From the NCBI RefSeq assembly GCF_032854445.1, contig NC_088302.1, positions 27,865,080 through 27,929,079 on the forward strand: a stretch of 64,000 bases of DNA. Direction: 5' to 3'. Both the position numbers and the translations under genes were made by a program. Under the pieces are notes generated by a model that was given only the letters and a program-made list of their open reading frames with translations, had not been told where the DNA came from and did no database searches. Within the stretch, counting starts at the first letter, position 1. Each line of letters opens with the position of its first letter. Positions 38,303-52,700 of the stretch are shown piece by piece. Source of the stretch: Liolophura sinensis (lineage: Eukaryota; Mollusca; Polyplacophora; Chitonida; Chitonidae).

Positions 38303-38548
38303 ACCAGCGCGGCGCAGTGATTCTGGAGCCTCCCACCAATGTTAGTAGCTGTGAGTTCAAGTCCAGCCTCATGCTGGCTTCCTCTCCGGCCGTACGTAGA
38401 AAGGTCTCCTGTTAACCTGCGGATGGTCGTGGTTTTCCCCCGGGCTCTGTCTGATTTTCTCCCACCATAATGCTGGCCGCCGTCATACATGTGAAATACG
38501 GTTTTGAGTACGGTGTAAAACACCAATCAAACATATAAATATATAGAT
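38303..38548 (+). repeat. SINE A copy, nearly complete
   Basis: Head fragment CAGCGCGGCGCAGTGATTCT, box B GAGTTCAAGTCC, GGCTTCCTCTCCGGCCGTAC, CACCATAATGCTGGCCGCCG, TACGGTGTAAAACACCAATC and an ATA-rich tail. The first bases of the tRNA head are lost. The neighbouring long minus-strand frame is SINE sequence. Confidence 0.93.
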
Positions 38549-41500
38549 AAATATAATTAACTGCCATCGTATAGCTGAAAAATTCTTCCGTGTTACGAAA
38601 TCTGACTGATTTACTGAATCAGTGTATAATTTTAAAATAACGACAATAGGTAAAAATGTGTGACAATAGGCATAATCTATCGATATGCAGTATCTATAAT
38701 ACTAGAATGCAATGTTGGTAACATAGCTATAATGCTGTAGATCATTTATTACCGCCAGTAAATATCAATAAAATCGCTGGGTTACTCGAACCTAGGCCCA
38801 GAATTCAAACAGGTTTACTTTGTGCCGAACAAACACGCAATAAGTGTGTAAGCCGTCCCATTCTCATGGTTCATGTGACGGTACGAATAGTGAGGTGTGT
38901 CGGGGAAAGTGTTCTTGTGGGACGCTACATCCATTCTATGCCAATGCTGATGTGATTGTGGTCACATGATTAGCCCATCCTTTACAGTCAATCTAATCGG
39001 ATTCTACACTGATGATGGCTGTATGGTGACTTGAGAACATTTGTTCAGTATGTCGCATTACAACCCATGCGGATGATGTAAAATTATGATCGTGTGTATG
39101 ATAACAACGAAGGGTGCAAACTAATAGTTGTTTACCAAGAAAGGTAATAAACCAATGATGATTGAGGCTGAACGCCACATTAGCACTATCTCAATCATAT
39201 GGGATCGACAGTGAGATGATGGAGCTCGGATGTTTGGGATTTGAGTCGAGTTCGATTCTAATGAAACTGTATTCTCAAGAACGGACATTTCCTTCAGTGA
39301 ATGGGACTGGTGGAAATCTGGAAATAACATGCCAAGTACATCTAGGTAGACGGGAATCTATGTTTATGTTCCATTTAATCTGACAGCCGATATAAGACCA
39401 GAGCAAGGTGAAATGTTTACACATTAATTAAAGCTATCCAAAGTCGGCTATCCATTTTGACATGGATAGCGATCTTAATTGATTTGTATTTGAATGTTCT
39501 ATCATCATTTTGGAATGGATAAAATACTGTGATAGTATATTGTGCTTCATGATAAATGCCCGTGTTAGAAGGACGTCTGCCATCTGGATAGAAGGAGAAG
39601 TACAGGATTTATTTCAGTTATAAAATTTTATTGCGCCGAATTAGAATCAGATTTGCTTATTGTTTTTAACGTGCATTACGATGGTCTACTTGTTATGTCC
39701 TTTCTGTGCATGAGAAATACTGTATCAGTAAAGGATCTGACGCAAGTTTTAAGACAATTTAGTTCCCCTGCTGGAGGCAAGGGTTAATCCTAGTACACAA
39801 TCAACAGGAATGTCCCGTTTCCAGACCAATTCTTCTTTGAAGACTGAAAGTATCCAGTGACCACGCCTGTAGTGAGATTTAGTTTGCTATCCCTGTTATG
39901 TTTGCAGAGACGACAGTGTAAGCCGGAGTCCCCACAGGTATAATGCTCCGAGAAAGCAACAGAGCTTTCAGATACTAAGGGCAATCAGTGAATTGAAAGC
40001 ACCGTGCTCGCCAGGTCAAGTCGTGACCAGAATACGACAGACGTTTATTACGAGCAGGGCGTTTTCGTGAGCGATGTCTGTGGCTTGGTCACGCTGGCTA
40101 TTTAAAGTACAAAAAAGAGGAAGAGAAAGATGAAAGTATAGCAGTCATGGAAACTTGGTGGTTCTGATTAAAATTAACACAATAAGGTCAAGATGGTCAT
40201 GTGCCGCTAAACGTCCTCCAGCAGGCCCTTGGATTATTTCACCCATGTATCGATCCGTTTCAAATGGAATAAGCCCGAAATTGCTGTAGGAATCAAATTA
40301 CGTGCATTTTTATCAGCCATTCACAACACACTAATCGATCCTGTCCAATACAGCAACTGTAAGAAAAAGGCCACTACTCCAGAAGAAAATCCCATTGTGC
40401 TAAATCGATCCGGGCTAATCTCACCTGTTTCCAGCCCCGCCGAGAAGCGCCCTAATAAATGCTTGGCGTGATTCCCGGTCGTTTCCGTAGCCTCTACCAC
40501 TTGCCTGGGCTATATCCTCTTCAGGGTGTGATTACGCGTTAAACTCCTACAAGGGTTAATCTGTGTAAAGGTGTTTCTTGATTCATTGTGCCCTACAGCC
40601 AAGTGGGGCTTTTTTTCTTTTGTCTTTTTCTTGGAATCTTAAGCATCACTGGGTTATTGAATTTCATTTCTGTACCATCTTGGTTAGATGGTTAAATAAA
40701 CTGTGCATGATCACTATCCAAAAAATTTCCCAATAGGCGTCACTATAGCTTGGACTCTCTTCTATTGAAATGCTCTTATTTGTTTATTGTTGAAATGTTA
40801 GAGGACATTGTTATAACCGCGCCTTCGTGGCGACGATATTCTTTGAAAAAATGCTTTGTGAGGTTTTCTTTTATATCATTTTTCATCATGAGACATGCCA
40901 ACCATTTCATGCATTTCCTAAAAGCGAAGCTGTATTTCTTATATCGTTTGTTTAACTCATCAGAAAGATGAACATACAGCAATATATGACCATCGCTGAT
41001 CAGCAGCCGGTTGATTATTCACAAGTGAAGTCAAGGTTATTTTATGTTCAAAACTGTTGAACAAGGTATTCGTCTAAACTATTTAGTTATAATTTAAAGT
41101 CGATATTATTGTTTGTTTGCTCTCGACTTCTGGAAATGAGATGCGCTATAGATTACAGGCTTGTGATATGAAGAATTCTTTCTAAGATTTTTGACGGTTG
41201 CAGCCAGTCGAACTGAACCGAAACAAGGGCGGCGGTTTGACAGAAAGTGAACTACACACAACCAATCAACCGCCAAGTTAATAACCAAGCTGACAAAAAA
41301 ATAGGAAATGGATTCAAATTACACCAGTTCAAAACAACATACATGAGAACTCCGTAGTGTCATGCGCAAAAAGGCAACGTCTAGAAAATATCATTTGCCC
41401 TCCGTCGCTGCTTTAAGAGAGAAGCAAAAAGCTCTCAGCAAGCTGTTAACATTTGAAACGTAGAAGGCTTTCCCAAAGGTCAAGGCTTCGTCTTTTCTTA

Positions 41501-41640
41501 TCCCAACAGCTGAATCCATGTTTGATCTATTGTTCAAGAGATTACATCGTTGTCCATTACCGGATCATGGGAGAAGAAACGGTTCAAATGAACTGCAAAT
41601 GAACACTAAACACTGCCTGGTGATTATTAAGAATATGCCC

Positions 41641-41801
41641 CAGTTCCACTTCAGATGGGGAGGTCTGACATTGTCCGAAATGTTGGCAGATCTCAGGACA
41701 GTTCCACCTCGGATGGTGAGGTCTGACATTGTCCGAAATGTTGGTAGATCTGAGGACGGTTCGGTTGGGATGGTGAAGTCTGATATTGTCTGAAATGTTA
41801 A
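41641..41801. repeat. 58-bp minisatellite, 2.8 copies
   Basis: Two 58-bp units with CAGTTCCAC, GAGGTCTGACATTGTCCGAA and AGATCT, plus a third partial, more diverged unit (GTCTGATATTGTCTGAAATG). The overlapping open frames on both strands follow from it. Confidence 0.92.
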
Positions 41802-44800
41802 AGTCAAAGAAAGATAAAATATGATGTAAGGTTCATCATATAGACAACTAAAAATATGCGTAAAAATATTTTCATTTATTTTTTAAGAGTATTGAAAGGC
41901 TTTCAAATATTTAAATGCTATGGTGGGCTTTAAGAGCCATACTGACGGAATATAGAAACTCTGACATCACATCAACTTTTTTTCCTGATGTTCACCAGAA
42001 GGAAGGAATTTTGGGGAAAATTGTTTCAGTAATCTTTTACTAATGGGTAAAGAGTTATTCCAACATTCAGTGTCGTGATTAGAGTGTAAAACACGTCCTG
42101 TTAAATCCTAACCTCTGACAGCATGGTCCATAAAGCCCACTTTATAATCCAAATTTATGAACGCCTTTCTATGAAAGCCTTTCTATGAACTTTCCAAATC
42201 TATGAACTCTTTTCAACAAAATCTAAAAAAATGAATGAAGGTATATTTATGCAGTTTTAAGTGGTCTATTTAGTGATACCGACTTCGATTTTTAGAGGTC
42301 TTTTCTTTTATCAGCCTTGACAACAATCCTGTTCTTCTCTCACAAACCTGAGCTACCAAATATTCTTAAGAACACAAGACAATATATCAATGAAATAAAT
42401 AAATAAAAAAAACAAATTGTAGGTCTTCCATCGGCTTTAATGTTTACGCAATTCAGTAATGCAGTTAAGATGGTTAAATTCACTATCCCGAGATGGATGA
42501 AGTGTCTTAGGAATGTTGCCTTTCTGCAACAAATAGATCAAACAGCCATTACTTTTTTATAAGAATTTCTGACAAGGTTCACAAAGTTCAGCTTACTGAG
42601 TAATGTAGGCATGCACACCAAAAGCCGAATTCCCGATACATGTTCGATAAATATAGAGCAAAGACAACCTCAGGCAGGTTCACGCTTTTACTGTGAACCT
42701 CGAAGCATATATTCCGGTTAACCAACGTTGATGAAATCTAGGAATGGCTAGACCTAGCTCTCATCAACCGTCCTGGTTCATTAGTGGATCATTTTCTGCT
42801 TAACAAACATGAAAGTATATTCATATCTTGCTGGACGCTGAACTGAGCATTGTAATGAAATAAATAGTAATGTTAAATACTTTGGGTCTGTAAATTCTTT
42901 AAAAAATGACATCTGTACATTGTCTTACCTTGCAGGTAATAGCCGTCAGATAGTTTTGTAATTTGTGCGCAATCAGCCAAGACAGTATTGAGTTATTTTG
43001 TGAAACTACGCGTAAATCGGGAAGTTTGCTGTAGGCAGGCTATCTGAACGTCTGGTAGTCAATTATGAAAAGGATTGCTCCAGCACGAAAAGCAATTACA
43101 ATACTGTAACCAGTCCAGAAAAGAGAAAAAAACAGGTGGTTGGTCAACCTCAGAAGATTGTGCAGGCCACCAGGTTTTGGGTAATCAAGCTCCAATGCAA
43201 TGTTCATGAGCGCTGGTGCTTAAACCTTCCGTTTGGCGCCTGTGGCATGGCACCAAGGACCGTAAAGAACAATTCACGCCGTCCATGTTTTAGGAAATCT
43301 ATCCCAGAAAATGAATACAAGGTACTCTAGGTTTGCTCTATAATTATACAAATTGTCATATGCTTCAACTGTTTTAATTAATGTGGTGTATTTTTCATAA
43401 GGTTCTAGTCACACCAAAAGAAATCTCCACACATGAATGTAATAAGAAATTACAAGAAGTCAATTTAAATAAACCTGAACGTAAATGCATGATTATTTAG
43501 AGATGGATGTATAAACTGCATACTGGAAGAGAGTTGGTAACATCTATAAATTATCACACTATTTCTTTACTATCAAACATAGTAAGTATATTGCCGAATC
43601 CGAAACGGATTTCTTTACATAAATGCAGTTAGGATACAGTTTCTATTGTGCCCCCCAAATAAAAAACATGATCTAAACATTTTTGGATGAATGGTAGAAG
43701 TCCAAATGTTATTCTGTTCGATAGTTTCAGCATTTGGAAAGCCCATTGTAGTCCAGATGCTTCTTTGATCCCTTGCAACTAGATGCTCAGTCACAGATCC
43801 TCTGCTAAGTGACGCAAAGGCTTGCCGTTAAATTAACCAGGATAATACCCTTTTCTGTCTAATGTTGGTATTTTAAACACGTTTTGTCTTACGAATTATA
43901 CCATGAATATATGACAGTGTCTTTAATAGACATTCATTACGAAGGTATACTGATAAACAGGTGCCCCTTCTCAATGTACTTGTACGATATGCTGTTAGCC
44001 GGAGTAAATGTGCATTATCTGTATAGATTTACAATAAAGTATCTAAACTTATCTAACATATAGCTTGAACAACACATGAAGAAATATAAAAAAAGAATTT
44101 CTTTTCTTTTTTACTCATTATCCACTTTGTTAGGCATTAAAAAAATAGAATGCAATTATAGGAAATATATGAAATATATTTCATATTTAGAAATCATGAA
44201 ATATTAAGGTGAATATTCCTCTGAACTTAAATTTTTTCAGTTTTGTTTTTTCGATTTATAAAAATATCATTACGTGAACCAACACGATAATTCGTTATAG
44301 CTTACTACCCCCTTACTAGACACCAAATATATGGGAATGATTTTGGTTCAACTTATCATATTCTTATTATGAAGGGAACTCTGGCAGGAAAACGTCTTAA
44401 AATAACAAAATTTGATTTTGGGCCTGCTTTTGCCTTTTGATAAAACAACAAGTATAAATCGGAGCACACCAATTTTTCACACTCATGTTCTTCAGTAATT
44501 GTACTTCAAATTCAAGGCAGTTTTACTTGTCACTACTGCACCGATTTCCCATCCATGTAGTTGCAAGGGGTTCTTTTAGTGAATATCGGACTAGTACCCG
44601 TACTATGTATAGTGTTAAAAAGGTTCCAAAATTTTATAAAGTTGAATGCGACCCGCTTTGTAAACTACGTATTTTAATATCGATTTTCAAAGGTAACATA
44701 AACACAAAACGAGGTTTGATAATTTTGTGAAACGTAATTATTTAGGCTACTGTAAAATAACAGAAAAAAAATTCGGCTGTATATTCGCTGATCGATTTTT

Positions 44801-45503
44801 AGGCCACAAATCTTCGGTAGGCCCTATAGCCTTTTTAAGCAAATAAAAAATGATTCTTCGTGAAACACTGAAGGAGAACACCAGTCATGCAAATGAATCC
44901 AAATCATGTTTAAACGCGTTCACCTCTACTACCACATTCACGGAGCGTCATTTGCAAAAGAGCTGTCAACGAAGAATACCATGCACAGCCACTAAGGCAA
45001 ACCAACTTAGCCAATTGCCAATGGTTGCTGTCGGCCCAGTCTCTTGTTACCACATCATGGAGCAAGTGACATAGGAAGGCTCGGTTTTTATTGGTCATCG
45101 CGCATGTCGTAAGTAGACATATATGACTGCGTGATTTTGTGTGCAGCATGACATACGGACAGTAGAGAGTGAAACAGAGCCCTTCTAAAGCAACTTACCC
45201 TCCATTACCTCTAGTTCATTCGCTCTTCATGTCCGAGTTTGATTGTTTAGTGCAGTGAACATAATTGATAAACGCTCTCCGACGGGCTGAAGCCGTTGGT
45301 GGAAAGCATTCTACTTTGCCATTGTTTTCAATCCAGAATGCTTTTTATGGTATTAACGCGATACAATCATCGAAAACAGTGACATTTTCATCAAATTAAA
45401 AGCACTCATCAATTTACCGGGCTGCCAGTGTAACAGTTGTCGAGTTCCCTTGACGTCATTGTACGCCGCGAGCATTAACAGCAGGGTAGTCGTTTAGCTG
45501 TAT

Positions 45504-45549
45504 ACAGGCACGCTGGAAACTGTTTTACAGGCACGCTGGAAACTCTTTT
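45504..45549. repeat. 23-bp tandem duplication
   Basis: ACAGGCACGCTGGAAACT occurs twice in a row, followed by GTTTT and CTTTT respectively. Confidence 0.9.
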
Positions 45550-46329
45550 ACAGGGTGAGGTTATTTAAACCACGTATGCGGCTCTTATGTTCCTTTGTGG
45601 CACACTTAAGGTTCTCTTTTGCACTCATCACGGGTTATTTTTCATGGAGTTTTAATGCGATTATGCAGAGCACATCGGTTTCATTCTCAAGATGAACTCT
45701 CGCTTTGCTCTCAAACACGCGGCATGTTTTACATGATGTCGAATGGCCTTAATTAGGACAGAGTGCTTCTTTTCACCATTATTGTATTATTAATCATTTT
45801 CTGTGGAAACACCATGCAATGCCATATAGCACTATGTAACCATGAGGACAAAGGGGGATAGTGTGTCGTGGGCACTGGGTGGGCCATTACCGCCTCAGAG
45901 GTTTCGTGCACCCAGAAATAACTCTACACTTTCACACCCTTGTGTAAATAAGGTCAAACCCTAACCTTTGTGTTGTGAAGTTATTAGTAACGTGGTGGTA
46001 CAACAATACTCGTCATTCGTGGTGGTTCCTCCAAACTTCTGCTCACCATCGCCAGAAACCCAAAACCATTCTACATTCTATGTGTTGTAGATTCACACAC
46101 AAATCTTAAAAGTTATACCACTGAACTGGTGAGTGAGAGTTTTTTATGCACGAAATCAAGTAGTTTAATGACTAGATTTCGATGCCTATTATGGTAAGAC
46201 ACTAATATTAAACCTTCTGTACTAAAACAGCTGAAGTTTTGAATTTACAAAATTTACTTTCCACAATCAGTATGTAGCTGATCGGTAATTGAGACTGTAC
46301 TTTTTGCTTACGTGTATTTCATTTAGCCT

Positions 46330-46440
46330 TGGTGTCTTAAGAAACAGTTATATCGCTATTAGGGATTAGCTGAGACCACTCTGGGTTTCGAACCACGGAC
46401 GATAGGATCAGGCACCTGTCCAACCGCATTACATGACATT
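46330..46440 (-). repeat. tRNA-like SINE head fragment
   Basis: The reverse strand reads GGTTGGACAGGTGCCTGATCC followed by GTGGTTCGAAACCCAGAG, that is, box-A-like and box-B-like motifs. It resembles the head of the SINE B copy at 54,670-55,045. It lacks the fold of a functional tRNA as far as I can see. Confidence 0.45.
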
Positions 46441-48669
46441 TGTCGTTTTCAGCACTTATATTTGTGTTATATACAGTCTAATATGTAATCTATAATAACG
46501 ATAACGTTATTACTTAAAAATCCACGTTCTGGATATTTGCAAGTCTTTGGTGCCTTAGAGAAAACGTACCACTGGATTTTCAAAAATACAAAATACAGTT
46601 GAGTTAGGGGAAGGTAAGGGTGTAGAAATAGCCTAGTATTTTAACCCAACTGAAATGGTGTATATTTCAAGTTTTTGAGACCTCCATTTTTTTCCAATAA
46701 CGCGACGGTATGTTTTTTGATAAAATAGATGAACAGCTATAGGTAAACATGAAAGAACAAGCGTGTGTGGAATATTTGACGACAGCACCAGACATTATAA
46801 ATACGTTGGTTCCGGTAAGTGTGAAGCTGAACAGTGTGTGTCTGTCTTCCCTGAAATACAGCCGTGATCAGCTTTAACATGTAACTTTACATGTGTAATG
46901 AAACCAATAGGGCGTTAGAACGGAAATTCATGGGATATCGATAGTCAGATCTCTGCTAGGAATCATTTGTCAGAAATGGACTTGCTGCAGTCATAAAAAT
47001 ATTAATCACATGAATGGCTTTCTTGCGTTCACTTGCTTATAAACCAGCACTACTGTAGTCATTAGACTGTTGTATGCAAATGGAGTGCTGCAGAACTGGA
47101 CGTGTTACATGACTAGTCGCCCATTTGCTCCTCTCTTTCAGGCGTTCGCCGTTTACGTTTCTATGGCCTCCTCTTCTCACGATAAAGTCATTAACAGATG
47201 AATGAAAAACTTGTAGGACACCTTTCTAATTGTCTCATCTGTGTTTCCTCTCTTGTTAACATCATCATGCGTGCGATACTAATTGCCAAATTACCATGCA
47301 TCTAAGAACTGTTCAACGTATTCAAACCAATGATTCCGACAGAGACGCGCCAGTGCAGGGAGAAATTAACCGTGTGCCTTAATCTACTACAAGCATGCAA
47401 ATGTCAAATTGTGATGCAAGACGTTCAGAACAAAGGCATTTTTTTCCTTACATGTATGCCCTATCAGTGGGATGAACGAAAAGCTCAGGTAATCCTGACA
47501 CTGCCGGTCAAAGGCCCTGGTTAAAATATCAGCATCAAAGTCGTCAACCACGGGGTTTGCTGCTTTGGTAACTCCTCTAACTGTATTGCAAGGCCATAGA
47601 GCGTCAGTATTTATGCGACCGCTAATTTACTGGCTATTAAAGCCTATTAGAAAGATTTCTACCCAGTCCTTAGCCTGTCGGAAATATGAACCCCCATCCT
47701 ACTATGAAAGGTAATGACTTGGGCCAGTTATCGGACAGAACATTAGCAGGACGGGCATTATCTGCCGGTCCGATCTGAAGCCCCAGAGTTACATGTGTAT
47801 GCAAACCAGCTTTAGAGACCTCTAGTGAGAATCGATTTTCACTCGTCTCGCACTATTTCAGGCGCGGTCGGCCCAATACCTATCATTCTACCGGCGTTCC
47901 ACCGGTGCAGCGAAACATTTGAGAGTGTGGCCGCTACGGAGACAGACTAACTTTGCTGGGTCATGGAATCAGCGAACTGCCTACCACTGTTCCCGAACAT
48001 CATGTCTCTCACTTAAGAACTGCGCCTAGTGGGAATTGGCCAAGAAAGACTTTTCCTGTTCTGACCCCTCTTAGCCGCTTTCAGCAGACTCCAACCCGCT
48101 TGCTTTGCCAATCTTCCGATCTCCTCTTCGGTCCGTTCTGACAGCTTATGGAGGCAATTTTTATCCATACAGAAATGAATTGATCAGGGAAGAGACGCTT
48201 TTACGGCTGTCGCAGTCTCAGATCCTTGGAGATACTTCTGCAGAGGAAGTCTCAATTTGTGCGAGGCTTTGTTCTAGCTCAAAGGGTGTAATAGTTCATA
48301 TTATCCATTGTTTCTTCCAGTGGTAAGGTATGTGTCGTGTTTTTCTGACAGATCTCTAATCGTGAACCTCTCTGATTTCACACATCAACATGGAACTCTT
48401 TGGTACAGCTACGGAGTTCGGTTCGGGACTACCCGGTGTCAGACAAACGTTCCACACAATTTTGTACCTATATTTCCACGTAGGTTTCGGTAAGTACTGA
48501 TTCATGTTTTGAATATGTGTAGTTATTGCTTTTCCTGATAGTGGCTGGTATTGTTCTTGTGATTTATGTACCTTGTGAGCAAACCTGTTAATGCAGTAAT
48601 TGTCTCTTTCAACATCTTTCCCGTATTAGGCTCATTTAGGCTAGAAACACATTTTCTCTTTAAACGATA

Positions 48670-49062
48670 ATGCAGTATCCGTATAGGCGAATGTCTTCAT
48701 GTCGTCGGCCAGACATAGTTAGACAACCGAAAATCTTCATGAGCCGAGTACCAACAGATGTAAAATTGATTTCCCAACATGAAATTCATTCTTCAGCATT
48801 TCTGTCATCTCTTGCTTTCATCAGATCGCCGTTCAAACAGCCTTCACAATTTTCACAGGAGCCTATTACCGAAGTTAGAGTCGTCGGCTCTAGTAATTCA
48901 ATATGCTTCCCTGAACACAATCATAGCGTATTATACGACAAAGGAAAGGCAGTGGACTTGTTAACTGGACAGCACGATCCTGTCAAAGATAGTTATTATT
49001 GGTGGAGTTTACATGGTCGAAAGTCATTGTGGCATAGAATGCAAAAGGACTATGGAATATAA
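48670..49062 (+). other. Unassigned 130-codon open frame
   Basis: The longest apparently repeat-free plus-strand frame outside the CA10-like exons, about 600 bases upstream of exon A. It includes VLYDKGKAVDLLTGQHDPVK and YYWWSLHGRKSLW. No family recognised. It ends in a stop without a donor in frame, so it is not an obvious exon of the CA10-like gene; chance or a fossil element is as likely. Confidence 0.15.
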
Positions 49063-49675
49063 TCCGCCTTCGATGAAATTGATCGGGACTTTCATGAGTT
49101 TACACCTATTGACACCTAACGAAGGCTGTAAATAAGAGGAATACACACACGGCCGGGTTTGACACCATCACATCGTAATTAGTGGCACCAAGAGGGAACC
49201 CCTTGTGTCCGACTCCGCTTCGACGATTCAAAAACCACACTTGTCCCGTCAACAAAGACCCCATTATAGATCTAGTTTTACTCATTTTCAACAGATGAAC
49301 AGCTTTTGAACACATTGGCGACATTACCACAACAATTGACAGTGCCTTTGGCCCTGACTATCCAATACCGCAACCCCGAAGTGTCATCAAAGGGCGATGT
49401 TTGATTGGAAAGATTGTTTAGCAAACACACTAAATCTTTCATTGAGCCTCCAATACTCACCTCTGTCTGAAGCTTCGCCATATTTCTCTCCACACGTATC
49501 GGTTTCTGCCGTATTTGCTTTATTAAGACCTAAAGTGCATGTAAATTGGCGACTGATATATGAAAGCTACCGTGTTTTCTTTGTATTTATTACACTATTT
49601 TGCTCATCTCTGTATCCCTTTAAATATGTAGTAATTAATTTAAAATATTTTATTTCTCTTTTGGTAACCTTGCAG

Positions 49676-49723
49676 CAGCAAGCTCAACCTGGGCAGAATG
49701 GTGGAGCTATGACGGAATATCGG
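49676..49723 (+). CDS. CA10-like: CA10-like exon A, start of the mature protein
   Basis: Encodes SSTWAEWWSYDGIS plus the first base of a Gly codon; the WWSYDG block corresponds to the WWAYKE block of vertebrate CA10 just after the signal peptide. The donor is TCGG|GTATGT. The acceptor lies after a pyrimidine-rich stretch (TATTTCTCTTTTGGTAACC) and offers three AGs in seven bases, after 49675, 49678 and 49682, so the true 5' edge is uncertain by up to seven bases. The first two AGs differ by one in-frame Ala codon; the third changes the phase. Confidence 0.85.
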
Positions 49724-52700
49724 GTATGTTCTTCTTTAAGTGTTGATTTAAGATAGTTGAGTATGAAAACTAATCAAATTTAGATGCTTCATCCTCTTAT
49801 ATACTCATAACAGCAATAGCTTAGAAATGGCTGTGCGTAACAACTGCATAACATATCTAGAATTTGTGGTTTACTCACAGACAGAAAAAAACGAAATCAA
49901 CAGTAGACCTGCTCAACTCAGCTTACTAAGAATTCAGACTCAGGGTCCCACAGGCTTTTATTTTTAATTACTCCCCACGAGGTCAACTATATTCATGTCG
50001 AAAAAGACGAAAATTACTGCGTCAGCATTTCTTTTTCACGGCGCATATATTTCATAATCTACGAAGCTAGATCATCTCTTGTGTCTTGGCCGGCTGTGTT
50101 AAAAAGCAAGTGTGTGCCACGGTATACTGGCGGTTTACTGTGTTGATTCTTTTGTGACTTTTTCTGTGCAAACGGTTTATATCGCAACACGTAAGATCAA
50201 AATAGGACGAATTCGACTCTGTCTTTATTTTAAGTCTACATAGAGAGTAAACATTCACACATCAGCTGAAAGACTATCATAAATTTTAGAAAAATGTACC
50301 ATTGCATGGTTTCCCACTATTATTTCGGGAGACATGTAGTTCAAATCTTTCTGCAGAATTCATCTAGCTCTGACGTGAGCAGCGGTATAGCTTGATCCAC
50401 ATTTTGTTCTCTGGGTTGACCATGTGCCGTTAGAACTACTCTACATTGTGACCTCTGGTCGCTGTCTATAATTACAGCAATTCCACTTTGTGTCATTTGA
50501 GTCGGCCGCGAATGGTTAAAGCAACCCCCATACTGCGTTGTCCGTGAGGGTAAAAGAACTTTACATAGTGACCTCTACAGGTGTAGTTGTCCCTTTGTGG
50601 ATTCATCTACACAGCACAGCGTCGTAGATATAAAAAAATAAGTAGGCATTGCTGATGCCAAGTGAAACACGTTGATAAGGCTGAGTGTTGTCAGATGCCC
50701 AGCCTAGATTGCTGGAGTCATTTCACGAGTTATGTTCAGGATTTTATTCCGAGTAATCATATCGGAACAAAATAAATACTTTCTACTTTTGTGGACAATA
50801 TTATTCCGATTCACAATCTGTCCAATCTTTTGTAGTTTGGGTTCCGTTCTCTATCAGAGTTTTGATGATCTTCAATTCTTTTGATAATCTTTAAATGGTA
50901 TATTAAGATTTGGCTAGGATAGCATATGAGTATTCCGCTTAAATCCAACATCCGAATATCGTGCTTTTCAATGTGGACGGATGTTGCCTCTTAAAGTATC
51001 ATCTAACATTATGATAGCATACGCGTATGCTAGCTTTTTGTGACAGGTACTAGATTTAAGACGAGTTGGCTTTGGCATTTATATGCTTGGGTTTTATATA
51101 TGGAAGAAATAAATTCAACATCCGTTTTTACGTCAGTCTGTTTTCAATAAATATGCCATTAAATATCGCAGAATTCGGGTACACCAACAACGCCCTGTGC
51201 TGACGTCAGCCTACTGGGAGGCTTCGGGGTACCATTACTGGATACTACATAAAAATTACATCTACCACATTACATCGTTCATACACACCGGGTAAACTTA
51301 TAATCTATTTTCTGCCAGCGATTTCGTTGAGGCGTGTGAGGCCTAACATCAAGGTCGATACATTCATTAAGAACACCTTCACCCAACACATGAAATGGCC
51401 AGCATAGTTAGATTAAACCTGGAGTTGCTTGCAATACGCTGAAACAAACTCAACCAGGGAATTCAAAGTTCTCTTATATTTCAACGAAAGAAGCTAGGTT
51501 TAAGTCGACGTGTGGTTAAAAACTTGTATTTATTTATGTACTTGTATTCAAAATTTCTTGACTGCCCGGATTTAACCATCGCCCATCATCAGGCGACCAA
51601 TAAACATTCTGATTTAAATCGTGCACCGAGAGCATTATCTATTTATATCATATTCACTTATGACTGGCCGAAATCTTCATAATAGGATATGACAATACAT
51701 TGAAAGAAACATCGGCCAGTGGTATTTACAATTTGCAAAAAAGCACGTGTATTTTATGCATCTGTTAGGGTGGTGGTTATCGCCATTCTCAAAAGCTTTG
51801 ACTTATGCTTATAGGTTTTATAGGTGGAAAACACAGGGGTTAACTACCGACCTTTGGCAAGATTTTTGGAGTTTTGAGTATTATATGTTATAACTGATGT
51901 ATGTTTTAGGTCCCAATTTCTGGGGTCTGGTGAACCCCGATTGGACCCTGTGCTCTCAAGGAAAGTATCAGTCCCCTATCGACATTGATCCCAGATCTTT
52001 GCTGTATGACCCTAATCTCAGGCCATTTAATCTGACAAGAAACAGGGTGAGTAGCAGAGATCATTAATCTAATCCGATGAATTGTTAATAATTTGGTCAA
52101 TATTCGGGAAATGAGACAAGGGAGTCGGTATCGGATTTTATGTTCCTGTATATTTGCATTTTCCATCCATCCTTCCAAATAGTGAACTGGAGTATTGGAG
52201 GAAAACTTCAAAGTATCGGCGCTGCTCATGAACAGGACAAATGTTGTTATATTTTACCGTGTTAACTTGTTTGAAGAGATCGGGGGTAGAGACAGATTAG
52301 CATAAGGCCATGTGATGCTTTGCGCCATGCATTATGTATGAAACTACTGAATAATTCCTTGTATAAGTCTCTCGATGTGGATATTGTCAGTAATTCTCCA
52401 GACAGTGCTGCTGGTGAAAATAATCTGCATCGCGGAAATATTGATCAATTCTCTTTTTCCTACGTAATCATAAGACTGTTAATTAAGCTAGGAGTAGCTG
52501 AGAACTTAAAAATTTGACGCATTTAAAGTGGGATGAAAGCGGATGAGATAAGAGGAGCCCAAGCCGGGAGCTGATCGTGCAAGAAACATCCATCAGAATC
52601 CGACCCAAGACCACAGAATGAACAGTCTTTCTGATACATATCCAAGTAACAAGGCTTAGCTCGGAGCAAAACTCTGTGCCTATCAATTTTCTCAGATTAA

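Larger units (their letters stand above)
19610..49675 (+). other. Putative intron 1 of the CA10-like gene (about 30 kb)
   Basis: Depends on the exon 1 call. It starts GTATGG and ends at the AG cluster before exon A. It contains the repeats listed separately and no exon I can defend. Unlisted stretches inside it (for example 20,340-22,900, 26,690-28,670, 33,370-35,440, 35,475-38,300, 38,550-41,640 and 41,800-46,330) showed no recognisable gene or repeat. GC-richer patches near 40,200-40,560 and 47,640-48,130 could be regulatory but carry no identifying motif. Confidence 0.4.

Noticed and set aside
46749-46814. A possible first exon starting MKEQACVEYL with a GTAAGT donor
   Set aside because: No hydrophobic signal segment, and it ends in phase 0, which does not match exon A.
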